DNA from: Fusobacteria bacterium ZRK30
GTDB taxonomy: Bacteria; Fusobacteriota; Fusobacteriia; Fusobacteriales; Fusobacteriaceae
NCBI GenBank assembly: GCA_024628785.1
Contig: CP102405.1
Coordinates: forward strand, 1-64,000
Length of the DNA stretch: 64,000 bases
Direction of reading: 5' to 3'
How positions within the stretch are numbered: position 1 is the first letter of the stretch; every line of letters begins with the position of its first letter. A program made the position numbers and the translations under genes. Under the pieces are notes generated by a model, which saw nothing but the letters and a program-made list of their open reading frames with translations, did not search any database and was not told where the DNA came from. Below are positions 51,699 to 60,630 of the stretch, one piece after another.

Positions 51699-52166
51699 TT
51701 ATTTTCCGCTTATCTTTTTCACTACATTACTTGTTGATTTTCCATCTACCAAAGTAAGGATCCTTACCTCTCCTCCGTTTCTCTCTACGACTACAGTTTC
51801 AGGAAGATCTTCCTTCTTATAATCTCCTCCCTTTACATGGATAGAGGGTTTCAATGCCTCTATTATCTCTACAGGAGTATCCTCCGGAAATATTATAGAA
51901 TAATCTACAGCTTTTAATCCGCACAATAATTCTGCCCTGTCCACCTCACCATTTATAGGTCTTGTAGGCCCCTTTAACCTTCTTACAGAATCATCAGAGT
52001 TAACTCCTACGATTAATATATCCCCGCATTCACGGGCTTCATTTAAATATCTTAGATGTCCCACATGCAGGATATCAAAACACCCATTGGTAAAGACCAC
52101 TTTTTTCCCATCTTTTTTTAGTTTTTCAACTAATTTACCGGCCTCTTCTCTAGTTAATATACTCAT
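51699..52166 (-). CDS. hldC: D-glycero-beta-D-manno-heptose 1-phosphate adenylyltransferase
   Basis: A 155-residue nucleotidyltransferase (RfaE domain II) that makes ADP-heptose from heptose 1-phosphate and ATP. TNGCFDILHVGHLRYL (26-41, with the HxGH site at 34-37) and a C-terminal GKSTSNVVKKI. The kinase domain (RfaE I) is a separate gene not in view. Together with hldD it shows an ADP-heptose pathway for LPS. Start at 52166 after TTAGGAGG. Confidence 0.93.
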   Translation of the reverse strand: MSILTREEAGKLVEKLKKDGKKVVFTNGCFDILHVGHLRYLNEARECGDILIVGVNSDDSVRRLKGPTRPINGEVDRAELLCGLKAVDYSIIFPEDTPVEIIEALKPSIHVKGGDYKKEDLPETVVVERNGGEVRILTLVDGKSTSNVVKKISGK

Positions 52167-52352
52167 TAATTCCTCCTAATTTTTTCTTTTTATATCTATA
52201 AATTATACCTTAATTTCAATTCTTTTAAAAGTCCTTCCATCAAATCTGACTATAGTTTTCTCTATTGTCATATTTTAAAAATTATTTTTCAATATAATAA
52301 TTTTTTAATATTCATGACCACGTGAAAACACCAAAGAGGAAAGAGTAAGCTT

Positions 52353-52688
52353 CTACCTATGCCTCATCTCATCCAATTCAAATATCAGTTTATCATATGA
52401 AGACTGCATCCTTTTCATCTTTTCTTCATATTCCCTTGTTTTTTCCTCTACCTTTATTTTCAGCCTGCCATCTACATCACCTAATTTTGCCTTCAGTTCC
52501 TTTAATTCACTGTTTCTAACCTTTAATTTCTGCTTTAAGGTTGTATTTTCTTCCTCTATTTTTTTATATTCATTCTGAATCTCTAATTTATCCCTGCCTA
52601 ATTTATCCAGTCTCCCTCTCAATTTTTCTACCTTACCCAACAACTCTATCTTTTCCCTTCTATACCTGCTCTTTAATACAAAAAACAT
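52353..52688 (-). CDS. Small coiled-coil protein
   Basis: A 111-residue, almost wholly helical protein rich in Lys, Glu and Leu with heptad spacing from about residue 12 to 108. No signal peptide or membrane helix beyond a short hydrophobic start (MFFVLK). No family recognised. Start at 52688 after AAGGAG. The upstream spacer carries a large inverted repeat. Confidence 0.6.
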   Translation of the reverse strand: MFFVLKSRYRREKIELLGKVEKLRGRLDKLGRDKLEIQNEYKKIEEENTTLKQKLKVRNSELKELKAKLGDVDGRLKIKVEEKTREYEEKMKRMQSSYDKLIFELDEMRHR

Positions 52689-52757
52689 CCTTTATTCTCC
52701 TTTTTCTTATATATTTTATACAATAATATTAACACGATTTTATTAGTTAATAAAACA

Positions 52758-52824
52758 TTATAACTAGACTTATGCAAAAATATTTTATAAAAAACTTTAG
52801 GAATTTGCATAACTCGAGTTATAA
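52758..52824. repeat. Imperfect 21-bp inverted repeat
   Basis: The left arm (52758-52778) and right arm (52804-52824) are complementary at 19 of 21 positions, around a 25-base AT-rich loop. The right arm contains the 14-base palindrome ATAACTCGAGTTAT. It lies between the thiF-like gene and the coiled-coil gene. Confidence 0.7.
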
Positions 52825-52832
52825 CCACTAAA

Positions 52833-52868
52833 ATAGAGAGGAATAACCCTAGGATTATCCCCCTCTAT
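52833..52868 (-). terminator. Terminator of the AOR operon
   Basis: On the minus strand a long stem (ATAGAGGGGGATAATCC / GGGTTATTCCTCTCTAT) followed by TTTTAG, just after the thiF-like gene stop. Confidence 0.7.
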
Positions 52869-52876
52869 ATTAATTA

Positions 52877-53545
52877 CTATACTTTCAACCTCGTAAAACT
52901 ATTATACTCAAGATCAATATAAAGGACCTCGTTATTTAATAGTTCTCCTTTATTTAATAGAAACTTAATTACTTCTCCTACCTGGATAGAAGCTGCCAAG
53001 GCAGGTGTAAAGCTGGGATTCCCCATCTTATTTTCTAGGTCATCCCCACTATAAATTTTATCCAAAATAAAATCTCCCGGCATGATCACCGCTACCTGTG
53101 CTATCCACCCTCCTATAGCTCCATGAACCATAGGGATCTTGTTTTTAGCACAAGACTTCTCTACAACCCTTTTTAGCCTGGAAGAGTCCAGTGCATCCAC
53201 TACTATATCTGCACCTTTTATAATTCCATCGATATTATGATCAGATATCTTTTTATTGACTGCTACAACTTTTATCTCCGGGTTTATAATCTCCACCCTT
53301 TTCTTGGCTTCCTCTACTTTTAATAAGCCTAAATTATCTTCTGTAGAGATTATCTGCCTATTTAGATTAGATACCTCAAATTTATCAAAATCTACAAGGA
53401 GAAGTTTTCCTACTCCTATCCTTGCAAGCATCTCAAGTACATATCCGCCTAAACCTCCTACACCTAAGATAACTACCGTAGATTCAGATAATTTCTTCTG
53501 TTCATCAGTCGATATCATCTTTTTATTCCTGGAATACCTGTCCAT
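52877..53545 (-). CDS. MoeB/ThiF/HesA-family adenylyltransferase
   Basis: A 222-residue E1-like enzyme that adenylates the C-terminal glycine of a MoaD/ThiS partner. Nucleotide turn GVGGLGG (28-34), SNLNRQI with the conserved Arg, and DALDS. It lacks the C-terminal CxxC zinc pairs and rhodanese domain found in many MoeB proteins. The start is one base after the moaD-like stop; its ribosome site is made of the moaD Gly-Gly codons. Given the operon, it most likely serves pterin cofactor synthesis for the AOR. Confidence 0.88.
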   Translation of the reverse strand: MDRYSRNKKMISTDEQKKLSESTVVILGVGGLGGYVLEMLARIGVGKLLLVDFDKFEVSNLNRQIISTEDNLGLLKVEEAKKRVEIINPEIKVVAVNKKISDHNIDGIIKGADIVVDALDSSRLKRVVEKSCAKNKIPMVHGAIGGWIAQVAVIMPGDFILDKIYSGDDLENKMGNPSFTPALAASIQVGEVIKFLLNKGELLNNEVLYIDLEYNSFTRLKV

Positions 53546-53546
53546 C

Positions 53547-53795
53547 CTACCCCCCTCCTACAGGGGGAAAGATAGCTACTCTGTCTCCATCCTTCAGAGA
53601 CTCGTTATAATCTAATCTCCTTATCCCATTGATCATAACTATCATAATTTCTTTTTCTAAAATTCCAACCTCATCCATCAAATCATCTATTGTCAGACAA
53701 TTTTTTATCTCTATTTTTTTTACTCCTCTGCTCTCCGAAGGAAGCAACTCCCTCAGATAAGCAAAAAGTCTCACCTCTATCTGAATATTTCTCAT
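53547..53795 (-). CDS. MoaD/ThiS-like sulfur carrier protein
   Basis: An 82-residue ubiquitin-like protein ending in the essential Gly-Gly (FPPVGGG), with the DGDRVAIFPPV segment typical of MoaD. It carries sulfur as a thiocarboxylate for dithiolene formation in molybdopterin. Set between the AOR gene and its activating enzyme in one operon. Confidence 0.9.
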   Translation of the reverse strand: MRNIQIEVRLFAYLRELLPSESRGVKKIEIKNCLTIDDLMDEVGILEKEIMIVMINGIRRLDYNESLKDGDRVAIFPPVGGG

Positions 53796-53805
53796 CTAAA
53801 TACTC

Positions 53806-55533
53806 CTAAAATTCCAATGTCTTATCTAATTCTTCATCTGTAAAATCAAAAGTTACATTGTGAGGAGCAACTGCTTCCTCTTTAAAAAATTCAGGTAATC
53901 TGTCTTGAGCTTTTGTTATTCCCGCTCTTTGATTAAATGCTTTTTCCAGCTTTAATACTTCCTGTCCCCCTGCAAGGATCTCATTAATATCAAAATTAGT
54001 GTTATATTTTGAATTTATCATATTAGCTACTTCAGGGAACGCTGTTTCGTCATCTAAGATAGGGAAAGCTACAAATATACAGAACCCTAAACTATCTAAA
54101 ACTGCCGTTGCTATTTGAAGGTTTCTGGATAATTCCACCTGTCCGTCTTTCTTCAATGGATCTACAACTCCTCCTACACCTAAGATATTCGATGTAACTG
54201 CATATCCTGCCGTATGATCTGCTCCCATTGGAGTCGTTGCATAGGTTACTCCCTGCCCCTTTACCGATCTCGGATCGTAAGCCGGAAGTGCCTGTCTTTT
54301 TACTACTGGCACCCTCTCTGTTCCAAATGCCTGCCCTGTAAATGCAGCTCCATTACCTATGATTCTTCCGATAGGTGAACCTTTACCGATCTCTTCTAAT
54401 AGTTTTATTGCACCTTTATCATCACCAAATTCTAAATACCCCCCTTCCATTGCCACTCCTACTGCAACTCCGGTATCTATAGTGTCCACTCCAAAATCAT
54501 CACACATCTTATCCATCTTGGCTATTGAATCCAGATCTTTTATGTGACAATGAGATCCAAATGCCCAGATAGTCTCATACTCAAATCCACCTGTTAGATA
54601 ATCCCCTTTTTTATCGTTATAAACCTGGGAACATCTCATGATACATCCAGGATGACAGGCATGGGTTGTCTGCCCCTTTCTTTTTTCAATGGTTTCAAAC
54701 ATCGTTTCTCCACTGATATTTTCTGCAAATTCAAACCTGCCCTCTCTAAAGTTATCTGTAGGTAATCCTCCAGCTTCATTTAAAATATTTACAAGAACCG
54801 CAGTTCCATAGGCTGGCAGACCTTGTCCAGATACAGGATGAGCTAAAACTGATTTAGAGAAGTTTCTAGCTGCTGCTCTAAAATTATCTATATTATGGTA
54901 CTCAACTTTATTTTCTTTCCCGGGATCAATAACTATTGCCTTTATTCCTTTAGATCCGAGAACTGCCCCGGTTCCACCTCTTCCACAATGTCTTGTAGGT
55001 CTCCCCTCTGGATCAGTAACTGCAATTGATGCTGCAGTTAATCTCATTTCTCCAGCCTGTCCAAGTGACATGACAGTTACTTTTTCCCCGTGTTTTTCCC
55101 TCAAGATATTTCCTACCTCGTAGTTTCCTTTCATCTTTAAGTAACTAGCATCCTCTATTGTAATCCCTTCTGGAGTTATTTTTATAAGGTTTAATTCCTG
55201 GTTTTTAGGTTTATTCTCTATAATAACTGCCTTATACCCTAACTTTGCGAGACTCTGGGCTGCTGTTCCCCCTGCATTTGATTCCTTTATCCCGCCAGTC
55301 AATGGACTCTTAGTTCCTACACTAAGTCTTCCTGAACTTGGTGCTAAAGTTCCTGCAAAAAGACCTGGAGCTATTACTAATTTATTGTTTTTCCCTAGTG
55401 GATGTGATGTTGCATCAACTTCATCAGATATAATCCTAGATGTCAGTCCTCTCCCGCCTAATCCTACATATTCCTCTTTTACCTCTTCAAAACTAATGCT
55501 CTTGGTACTCATGTCAATTCTACAAATTTTCAT
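53806..55533 (-). CDS. Tungsten-type aldehyde:ferredoxin oxidoreductase
   Basis: A 575-residue AOR-family enzyme that oxidises aldehydes to acids (or the reverse) using a bis-pterin tungsten cofactor and one 4Fe-4S cluster. Domain 1 has YVGLGGRGL (22-30) and SGRLSVGTKSPLTGG (67-81). The cluster cysteines are C293, C297 and C301 (CHPGCIMRC) plus a fourth in SLGFCIF (about 483), and GADHTAGYAVTSN binds pterin. Start at 55533 after AAGGAGGAAC. It heads the AOR-moaD-moeB operon and is preceded by a Moco/Tuco-like RNA leader. The leader and the TupBC genes suggest tungsten, though AOR-like paralogues with other substrates exist. Confidence 0.93.
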   Translation of the reverse strand: MKICRIDMSTKSISFEEVKEEYVGLGGRGLTSRIISDEVDATSHPLGKNNKLVIAPGLFAGTLAPSSGRLSVGTKSPLTGGIKESNAGGTAAQSLAKLGYKAVIIENKPKNQELNLIKITPEGITIEDASYLKMKGNYEVGNILREKHGEKVTVMSLGQAGEMRLTAASIAVTDPEGRPTRHCGRGGTGAVLGSKGIKAIVIDPGKENKVEYHNIDNFRAAARNFSKSVLAHPVSGQGLPAYGTAVLVNILNEAGGLPTDNFREGRFEFAENISGETMFETIEKRKGQTTHACHPGCIMRCSQVYNDKKGDYLTGGFEYETIWAFGSHCHIKDLDSIAKMDKMCDDFGVDTIDTGVAVGVAMEGGYLEFGDDKGAIKLLEEIGKGSPIGRIIGNGAAFTGQAFGTERVPVVKRQALPAYDPRSVKGQGVTYATTPMGADHTAGYAVTSNILGVGGVVDPLKKDGQVELSRNLQIATAVLDSLGFCIFVAFPILDDETAFPEVANMINSKYNTNFDINEILAGGQEVLKLEKAFNQRAGITKAQDRLPEFFKEEAVAPHNVTFDFTDEELDKTLEF

Positions 55534-55553
55534 AATGTGTTCCTCCTTATTTT

Positions 55554-55656
55554 GGTCTACTCCTTTCCAAATGCGGGAGGAAATTCAGTTTCCTGAAAGA
55601 CCCATTGGTGTCATTTCATAGATATCAAATATCCTTAGAAATTTCCACTCGGAGAT
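55554..55656 (-). ncRNA. Candidate molybdenum/tungsten cofactor (Moco/Tuco) riboswitch
   Basis: The 5' leader of the AOR gene. Reading the minus strand from 55656: CTCCGAGTGG, a small hairpin GATAT-TTG-ATATC, then a helix GGTCT/AGACC (55598-55602 with 55554-55558). That helix encloses the GAAA-loop hairpin TTCAG-GAAA-CTGAA and the conserved-looking TCCTCCCGCATTTGGAAAGG. The last stretch closely resembles the conserved 3' part of the E. coli moaA Moco RNA as I remember it (CTCCCGTATCTGGAAAGG). The ribosome site lies right after the helix. The family call is by recall, not by a covariance search. Confidence 0.68.
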
Positions 55657-55707
55657 AACATTAATATAATAACCTTACATTAAAGTATACAATATATATT
55701 TTTTATT

Positions 55708-56640
55708 TCAAATTTCTTTCATTGCAGTTTTTTTCTGATATGATAGCCATCTATTAGTCTTTTTTAGCTTTAAAAATTTCATCATTTCTAACGACCATTT
55801 ATCTGTGCTGTCAATCTCTAAATACAATATTCTTTTCCCACTCTTCTTTGTGTATCCAATCTGTAGGTTAGTTAAAACTTCAACACTTTCATACCTCATA
55901 AAATCATATTCTTCAGCTACACCTCTCCACCCTAAATCCATTCCTAATTGGTCATTTTCATACATTAAAGCGAAGGCGATTATTCTTTTTTCTTTTTTTA
56001 AAATAAATGAACCTTGTGCAATTAAATCTTCTTTAACTATCTTTCCCCATGTTTCTATACTGACTTCCTTTACTGGATTATCAAGGTGTGATTGAGTATA
56101 GCAACCTTTTGCTAATTTAAAGACTTCTTTCAACTCATTGTCAGATTTAATATCTGATAGTGCTAAAACTTCTAAATCATGTTTATTTATATAATCTTCT
56201 ATCTTCTGTTTATTAATTTCAACTCTCGAAGTATCTATCTGAGGTTCATGAGTAGATCTGTATAGCTTGAAACCTAGATCTTCTAAAAAATCTGATCCAG
56301 TTAAATATGTTTCATAAAATGAACTCTGTAAATATGAGAAACCACCGCCTAAACTTTCAATATATTTATACATATTGGTTCCAATTTTACTTCTTCTATA
56401 TTTTTTATCCACAATCATATTGAAATAAAGAGTATTTGGATGAAAATTATTTAGCCACATACTAAAAAAACCGACAGGTTCTCCAGCAACTAAAGCTATA
56501 TATACTGAATCAACAGGTCTTTCATTCACATAGATCTCTTTATTCTTGAAAGGAATTTTTCTCTCTTCTAAGATAGTTCTATCAATAAGATCTTTGATGA
56601 ATTCTTCGTATATTTCCGATGAAGAGATTATTTTTATCAT
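55708..56640 (-). CDS. Two-part GNAT acetyltransferase-like protein
   Basis: A 310-residue protein. The first half (about 1-145) is a clear GNAT domain (YIALVAGEPVGFFSMW; NMIVDKKYRRSKIGTNMYKYIE, the acetyl-CoA loop at about 83-104). The second half (about 150-310) looks like a second, degenerate GNAT-like fold (IIAFALMYENDQLGMDL). The start at 56640 (MIKIISS) is chosen by homologous fold; a GTG four codons earlier is closer to a GGA site. No functional link to the AOR operon beyond position. Confidence 0.72.
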   Translation of the reverse strand: MIKIISSSEIYEEFIKDLIDRTILEERKIPFKNKEIYVNERPVDSVYIALVAGEPVGFFSMWLNNFHPNTLYFNMIVDKKYRRSKIGTNMYKYIESLGGGFSYLQSSFYETYLTGSDFLEDLGFKLYRSTHEPQIDTSRVEINKQKIEDYINKHDLEVLALSDIKSDNELKEVFKLAKGCYTQSHLDNPVKEVSIETWGKIVKEDLIAQGSFILKKEKRIIAFALMYENDQLGMDLGWRGVAEEYDFMRYESVEVLTNLQIGYTKKSGKRILYLEIDSTDKWSLEMMKFLKLKKTNRWLSYQKKTAMKEI

Positions 56641-56690
56641 AATTTTATTCACTCTCCATGTTCCTTTATAATTAAACACAACTTTTATAG

Positions 56691-56843
56691 GTTTATGCTA
56701 ACATTAAATGGGAAGATCTTTATAATTTAAATTATGACTATCCACATATTTATGGTCCTCTCAATATAGACGCAGTAGTTTCGATTCATGAATTTGAACC
56801 TAACGAAGAAGGCTACTTTCGTATTCCAAATGATCTAATATAA
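56691..56843 (+). pseudogene. Remnant of a DUF952 family gene
   Basis: An open stretch of 50 codons ending in TAA: WEDLYNLNYDYPHIYGPLNID, then AVVSIHEFEPNEEGYFRIP. The HIYGPLNIDAVV part is the hallmark of the C-terminal half of DUF952 proteins (about 110 residues). The N-terminal half, start codon and ribosome site are gone; a stop (TAG at 56688) precedes it. A truncated leftover gene, on the strand opposite its neighbours. Confidence 0.75.
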
Positions 56844-56893
56844 TTGATTGCTCAATATATGTAAATCATGTAAGCCATTATACAGGTGTTGTA

Positions 56894-57778
56894 TTAACCG
56901 ATATTACTTACCTTAAAGTATTTCTGTACATAAGGTTTCAAATCATTGTATTTCAAATTCAGTATCTCATTAACTGTGTATACCGTCATTAATTCTTTTG
57001 TAATTTCATAACCATAATAATATGCAACTCTACCTTGCCAAAGATTCATAGAATTTGATATACTAAATAATTCTATTTGTGATTTCCTTTCCCAATTTTG
57101 AATTTTTAGTATATTTTCTAAAGCTACTCCATTTTCATGTCTTCTTTTATCAGAATAATCTACCCATTTGTCTACACCTTGTTCATCCAAATAACCTAAC
57201 CAAAATATATCTATATCACTTTCATCGGTATAATACTTTGTCAGATATGTAGCTAACCCTTCAATAAAAATCCTTTTAACCGTTGTATCCATTCTGTCTT
57301 TATAATTCCTAAAATACATTTCTGGATTTAATTTATAATGAATTGGATGAACAATTTCATGAATTACAAAAGATTTAGGATTATATTTATCTTTTGCATT
57401 GTCATAAGCTAACAAATCTACGATCATATATGATTTATCTTTAAGTATTATCCCATGTGAATCTACTGTCATGTCACCCAACAAAAATATAACACCATCT
57501 ATGTTATACTTCGAAAATAAAGGATGATCTGATTTTTCGTAGTCTTCAATAGTAGATTTCAATAGTGATACGCTATCCTCTAGACTTTCTATCTTTGCTT
57601 TGTTAATGCTATCTATATAGATTTCAATACTCTCTTTAATTTTTTCATCACTTCTATTAATATCGTTTAGAAAACAATTTAAGCCACAGTATTCTGTAAA
57701 TATTGGTGATGAGTAGTATTTCTCTTTTTCAATTTTATATGATCCTAACTGTATTTTATATAACTCCAAGTAATTCAT
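56894..57778 (-). CDS. Putative zinc metalloprotease (gluzincin, DUF2268-like)
   Basis: A 294-residue soluble protein without signal peptide. It has the zinc site H140-E141-x-x-H144 (VIHEIVHPIHY) and a downstream glutamate at about 173 in IEGLATYLTKYY, the gluzincin HExxH...E pattern seen in DUF2268-type predicted Zn proteases. The rest is helical. Start at 57778 after AGGTGGG. Monocistronic. Substrate unknown. Confidence 0.75.
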   Translation of the reverse strand: MNYLELYKIQLGSYKIEKEKYYSSPIFTEYCGLNCFLNDINRSDEKIKESIEIYIDSINKAKIESLEDSVSLLKSTIEDYEKSDHPLFSKYNIDGVIFLLGDMTVDSHGIILKDKSYMIVDLLAYDNAKDKYNPKSFVIHEIVHPIHYKLNPEMYFRNYKDRMDTTVKRIFIEGLATYLTKYYTDESDIDIFWLGYLDEQGVDKWVDYSDKRRHENGVALENILKIQNWERKSQIELFSISNSMNLWQGRVAYYYGYEITKELMTVYTVNEILNLKYNDLKPYVQKYFKVSNIG

Positions 57779-57840
57779 TGTCCCACCTATTTTTCAGTAA
57801 TAAATAGTTTTAACTGCCGTTGCCAAGCTTTATTAAAGAT

Positions 57841-58290
57841 CTAATCTTCTAAAACTTCTATTAAATCGCCCTCTTTTATTTCTCCACCCTTTAAGATCTT
57901 AGTAAATATGCCCTCTCTAGGCATCACGCAGTCTCCTACTAATTTTCTTATCTCACACCCTACATGACAGTCTTTCCCTATCTGAGTTACCTCTTGTAGT
58001 GTTTCACCAATCTTTAACTTTGTCCCAACTGGTATTTCATATAGAACCATTCCTTCTGTTGTAAGGTTTTCAGCAAATTTACCTGTACAAAACCCTACTC
58101 CGTCTAAATTCTTTAATTTTTTTATGCTGGAGTTATCTAGTAGACTAACCTGTCTATGCCAGTTACCGGCATGGGCATCTCCTACCAAACCATGATCTAC
58201 CTTAAACATTCCGCTTTTTATAGGCTGTTTTACTACACCCTTTGTTTCACTTATATTTATTGCAACTATCTTTCCTTTTATATTACTCAT
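57841..58290 (-). CDS. MOSC-domain protein
   Basis: A 149-residue stand-alone MOSC (molybdenum cofactor sulfurase C-terminal) protein. GLVGDAHAGNWHRQVSLL (35-52), GFCTGKFAENLTTEG and the conserved Cys in GKDCHVGCEIRK (about 107-111). Such single-domain proteins may insert sulfur or transport cofactor; some fuse to MoaC or MogA. Its place among W/Mo cofactor genes supports this. Start at 58290 after TAAGGAG. Confidence 0.88.
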   Translation of the reverse strand: MSNIKGKIVAINISETKGVVKQPIKSGMFKVDHGLVGDAHAGNWHRQVSLLDNSSIKKLKNLDGVGFCTGKFAENLTTEGMVLYEIPVGTKLKIGETLQEVTQIGKDCHVGCEIRKLVGDCVMPREGIFTKILKGGEIKEGDLIEVLED

Positions 58291-58738
58291 GATTTTCTCC
58301 TTATTTTAGTTATTTTATAATTATTTAACTTTCTTTTTGCTGAGTTCTCATATACCTGACGCAGACTAGAATCTGACTTTTATTCCTTTTTCTAGATGTT
58401 ACCCTACTTCCCAGTATATCTCTTACGAGTTTCGTCGTACCCGCCATGCCCGTCAGGCACCCCAATAAGAAACGGGGATCCATGGTCTCGCTCTATAACA
58501 TCATTTAGAAAAAGTCTGCTTTTCTTTCCTCTATTTCTTTTTCAGATAAAAAGAAATGGAGTCGGTTAAGGGCGAAACCCTTATAACCTTTCTTTTGACA
58601 CAGAGACTCACTGAGAACTAGATTAGAGTTTCACTAAGGTTTTTCTCTGGACAACTCTTCTTTCCTCTGTGTACTCTGTGTCCATTTTTTTCTTGCGTAT
58701 TTTCTCCTAATTTAGAATAGAAAAAAGTGAAGATCTAC
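58291..58738. other. Gene-free region with structured repeat element (copy C)
   Basis: A 450-base stretch without a gene. It holds CTGACGCAGACTAGAATC (58350, also near 15660), hairpins at 58529-58561 (ATTTCTTTTT / AAAAAGAAAT) and 58565-58587 (TAAGGG-CGAAA-CCCTTA) that correspond to copies A and B, and CTCTGTGTACTCTGTGTCC (58663-58683), part of the degenerate intergenic family. GC content rises locally near 58440-58490. Confidence 0.6.
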
Positions 58739-60619
58739 CTAAAACTCTATTATCTCTCCCTGATTTTCTAATTTATATCCCGGTATATTTTCCACTTCCT
58801 TAGAAAACTCTTCCGATCTTATATATTCAATAAATTTTAAAACTCTTTCATCTTCTAAACTGTCCTTTAAAACTGCAAAATCATAATCTTCATAATCTAC
58901 AGATATAAAATCAAGATCCAATATATCTGCTGCGGATTTAACTCCTAAAGCCAGGTCACAGGTCGAAGACTTCACCGACATTGCTGCTGCCAAATGAGTT
59001 GTAGCTTCCCTTTCATATCCCTTTATATCGTTATTATCTATACCTAATTTTTCCAGATTATAATCCAAAAGAATACGGGTTCCTGCTCCCCTTTGTCTGT
59101 TCATAAATGTCAGATCATTCCGGGTCAGGTCTTCTATTCCTTTTATATTCTTTGGGTTTCCTTTAGGAACTATCAGTCCCTGTTCCCTCTTTATTCCTTT
59201 TATTAATGCCACATCTCCAGAAGGGAAATATTTATTTAAAACATCTATATTGTAATCCCCGCTTTTACTGTCCAGCATATGGATAGGAGCTATGGTAGTT
59301 TCCTTTTTCTTTAGGGCCAACACCCCACCAAAACTTCCTACATGAGATAGGGACAACCTTACCTTGTCAGAAATCCTGTCCATTATAGGATCATTACTTC
59401 CAATTACTACTATGGATTTTTTTATAGCTGAGAGCGGCTTAAGTAATCTTATCTCTACCTCTTCACCTATATCATGTCCCTCGTTATTCCTGGAGATCAC
59501 AAGGATTCCATCAGCTTTTACCAGACTCATACTGACACCTGCTCCCCTGTCTAGGGGAGTTGCAACTAATTTTCCACCTACATAACCTAAGGTCATACGA
59601 ACAAATTCCTTATGCTTTAACGATGAGTGTATCCTCTTAGATAAACTGGCTTTTACTATGATTTCCTTTTCATCATTCCTGCATAACATCTTCTCTAGGA
59701 GTGATTTTACAAACTGCTGGTAAACAAAATATGCTGATACCGGGTATCCCGGTATTCCTATTACAGGTTTGTTCTTAATAAATCCCAATATAGTCGGCTT
59801 CCCTGGTTTGATAGCTATACCATGGATTATTACCTCTCCTAATTCTTCTATGAGAGATTTAGTATAATCATGGGTTCCTGCTGATGATCCTGCATTGATT
59901 ATTACCACATCATTTTTTTCCACGGCATCTAATATATTTTTCTTCAATAACTCCTTCTCATCCCGAACAGGTGAATATCTGTATGGCTCTCCTCCTGACA
60001 TGGTAATCATAGCCTCAAACATCCTAGAGTTAGAATCTATTATATCTCCTACCTTTAGATTTCTATAGTCTTCTACTATCTCACTTCCCGTTGGAATAAT
60101 TGCAACTTCTGGCTTTTTAATTACCTCTATCTCAAATATTCCCCCGGCAAATAAAGCTCCGATATCCTCTGGTCTGATCTCGTGAAACGAAGGTAAGATC
60201 ATATCATTTTTTATTATATCTTCTCCGACATTTCTGATATGCTGATATGGATATGCCGATTTTATTATTCTGACATCTCCATTTTCAAGTTCCACTACTT
60301 CCTCTATCATTATGACAGCATCAAATTTACTCTTAATAGGATTTCCTGTATTCACATAGAGAAAATCGTTCCCTTTTTTTAAGATTACAGGATTAGTTTC
60401 ACTGGCCGTCTCTGTATCTTTTGATCTGACTAATATTCCATCCATGGCTGAAGCATTAAAATTAGGAGATGATACATTGGCAAAAACAGGTGACGATGTT
60501 ATCCTTCCCAAAGATTTTTCCGTGGAGATTATCTCCTTTTTACTGTATTTTTCTATCCTGTTAAAAAACAGTGGTTTAGTTTCTTCTAAGCTGATATTAT
60601 CTATAAATGTATTTCTCAA
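58739..60619 (-). CDS. MoeA with C-terminal periplasmic-binding-like domain
   Basis: A 626-residue fusion. Residues 1-400 form a MoeA protein, which inserts metal into molybdopterin ([60 protein letters not shown]). Residues 405-620 are a PBP-like domain ([50 protein letters not shown]) of the kind found with ModE or MoeA; it may sense molybdate, tungstate or cofactor in the cytoplasm. It follows a second MoeA gene by 11 bases, in an operon with the TupBC-like transporter. Confidence 0.92.
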   Translation of the reverse strand: MRNTFIDNISLEETKPLFFNRIEKYSKKEIISTEKSLGRITSSPVFANVSSPNFNASAMDGILVRSKDTETASETNPVILKKGNDFLYVNTGNPIKSKFDAVIMIEEVVELENGDVRIIKSAYPYQHIRNVGEDIIKNDMILPSFHEIRPEDIGALFAGGIFEIEVIKKPEVAIIPTGSEIVEDYRNLKVGDIIDSNSRMFEAMITMSGGEPYRYSPVRDEKELLKKNILDAVEKNDVVIINAGSSAGTHDYTKSLIEELGEVIIHGIAIKPGKPTILGFIKNKPVIGIPGYPVSAYFVYQQFVKSLLEKMLCRNDEKEIIVKASLSKRIHSSLKHKEFVRMTLGYVGGKLVATPLDRGAGVSMSLVKADGILVISRNNEGHDIGEEVEIRLLKPLSAIKKSIVVIGSNDPIMDRISDKVRLSLSHVGSFGGVLALKKKETTIAPIHMLDSKSGDYNIDVLNKYFPSGDVALIKGIKREQGLIVPKGNPKNIKGIEDLTRNDLTFMNRQRGAGTRILLDYNLEKLGIDNNDIKGYEREATTHLAAAMSVKSSTCDLALGVKSAADILDLDFISVDYEDYDFAVLKDSLEDERVLKFIEYIRSEEFSKEVENIPGYKLENQGEIIEF

Positions 60620-60630
60620 ATTTCTGCCTC

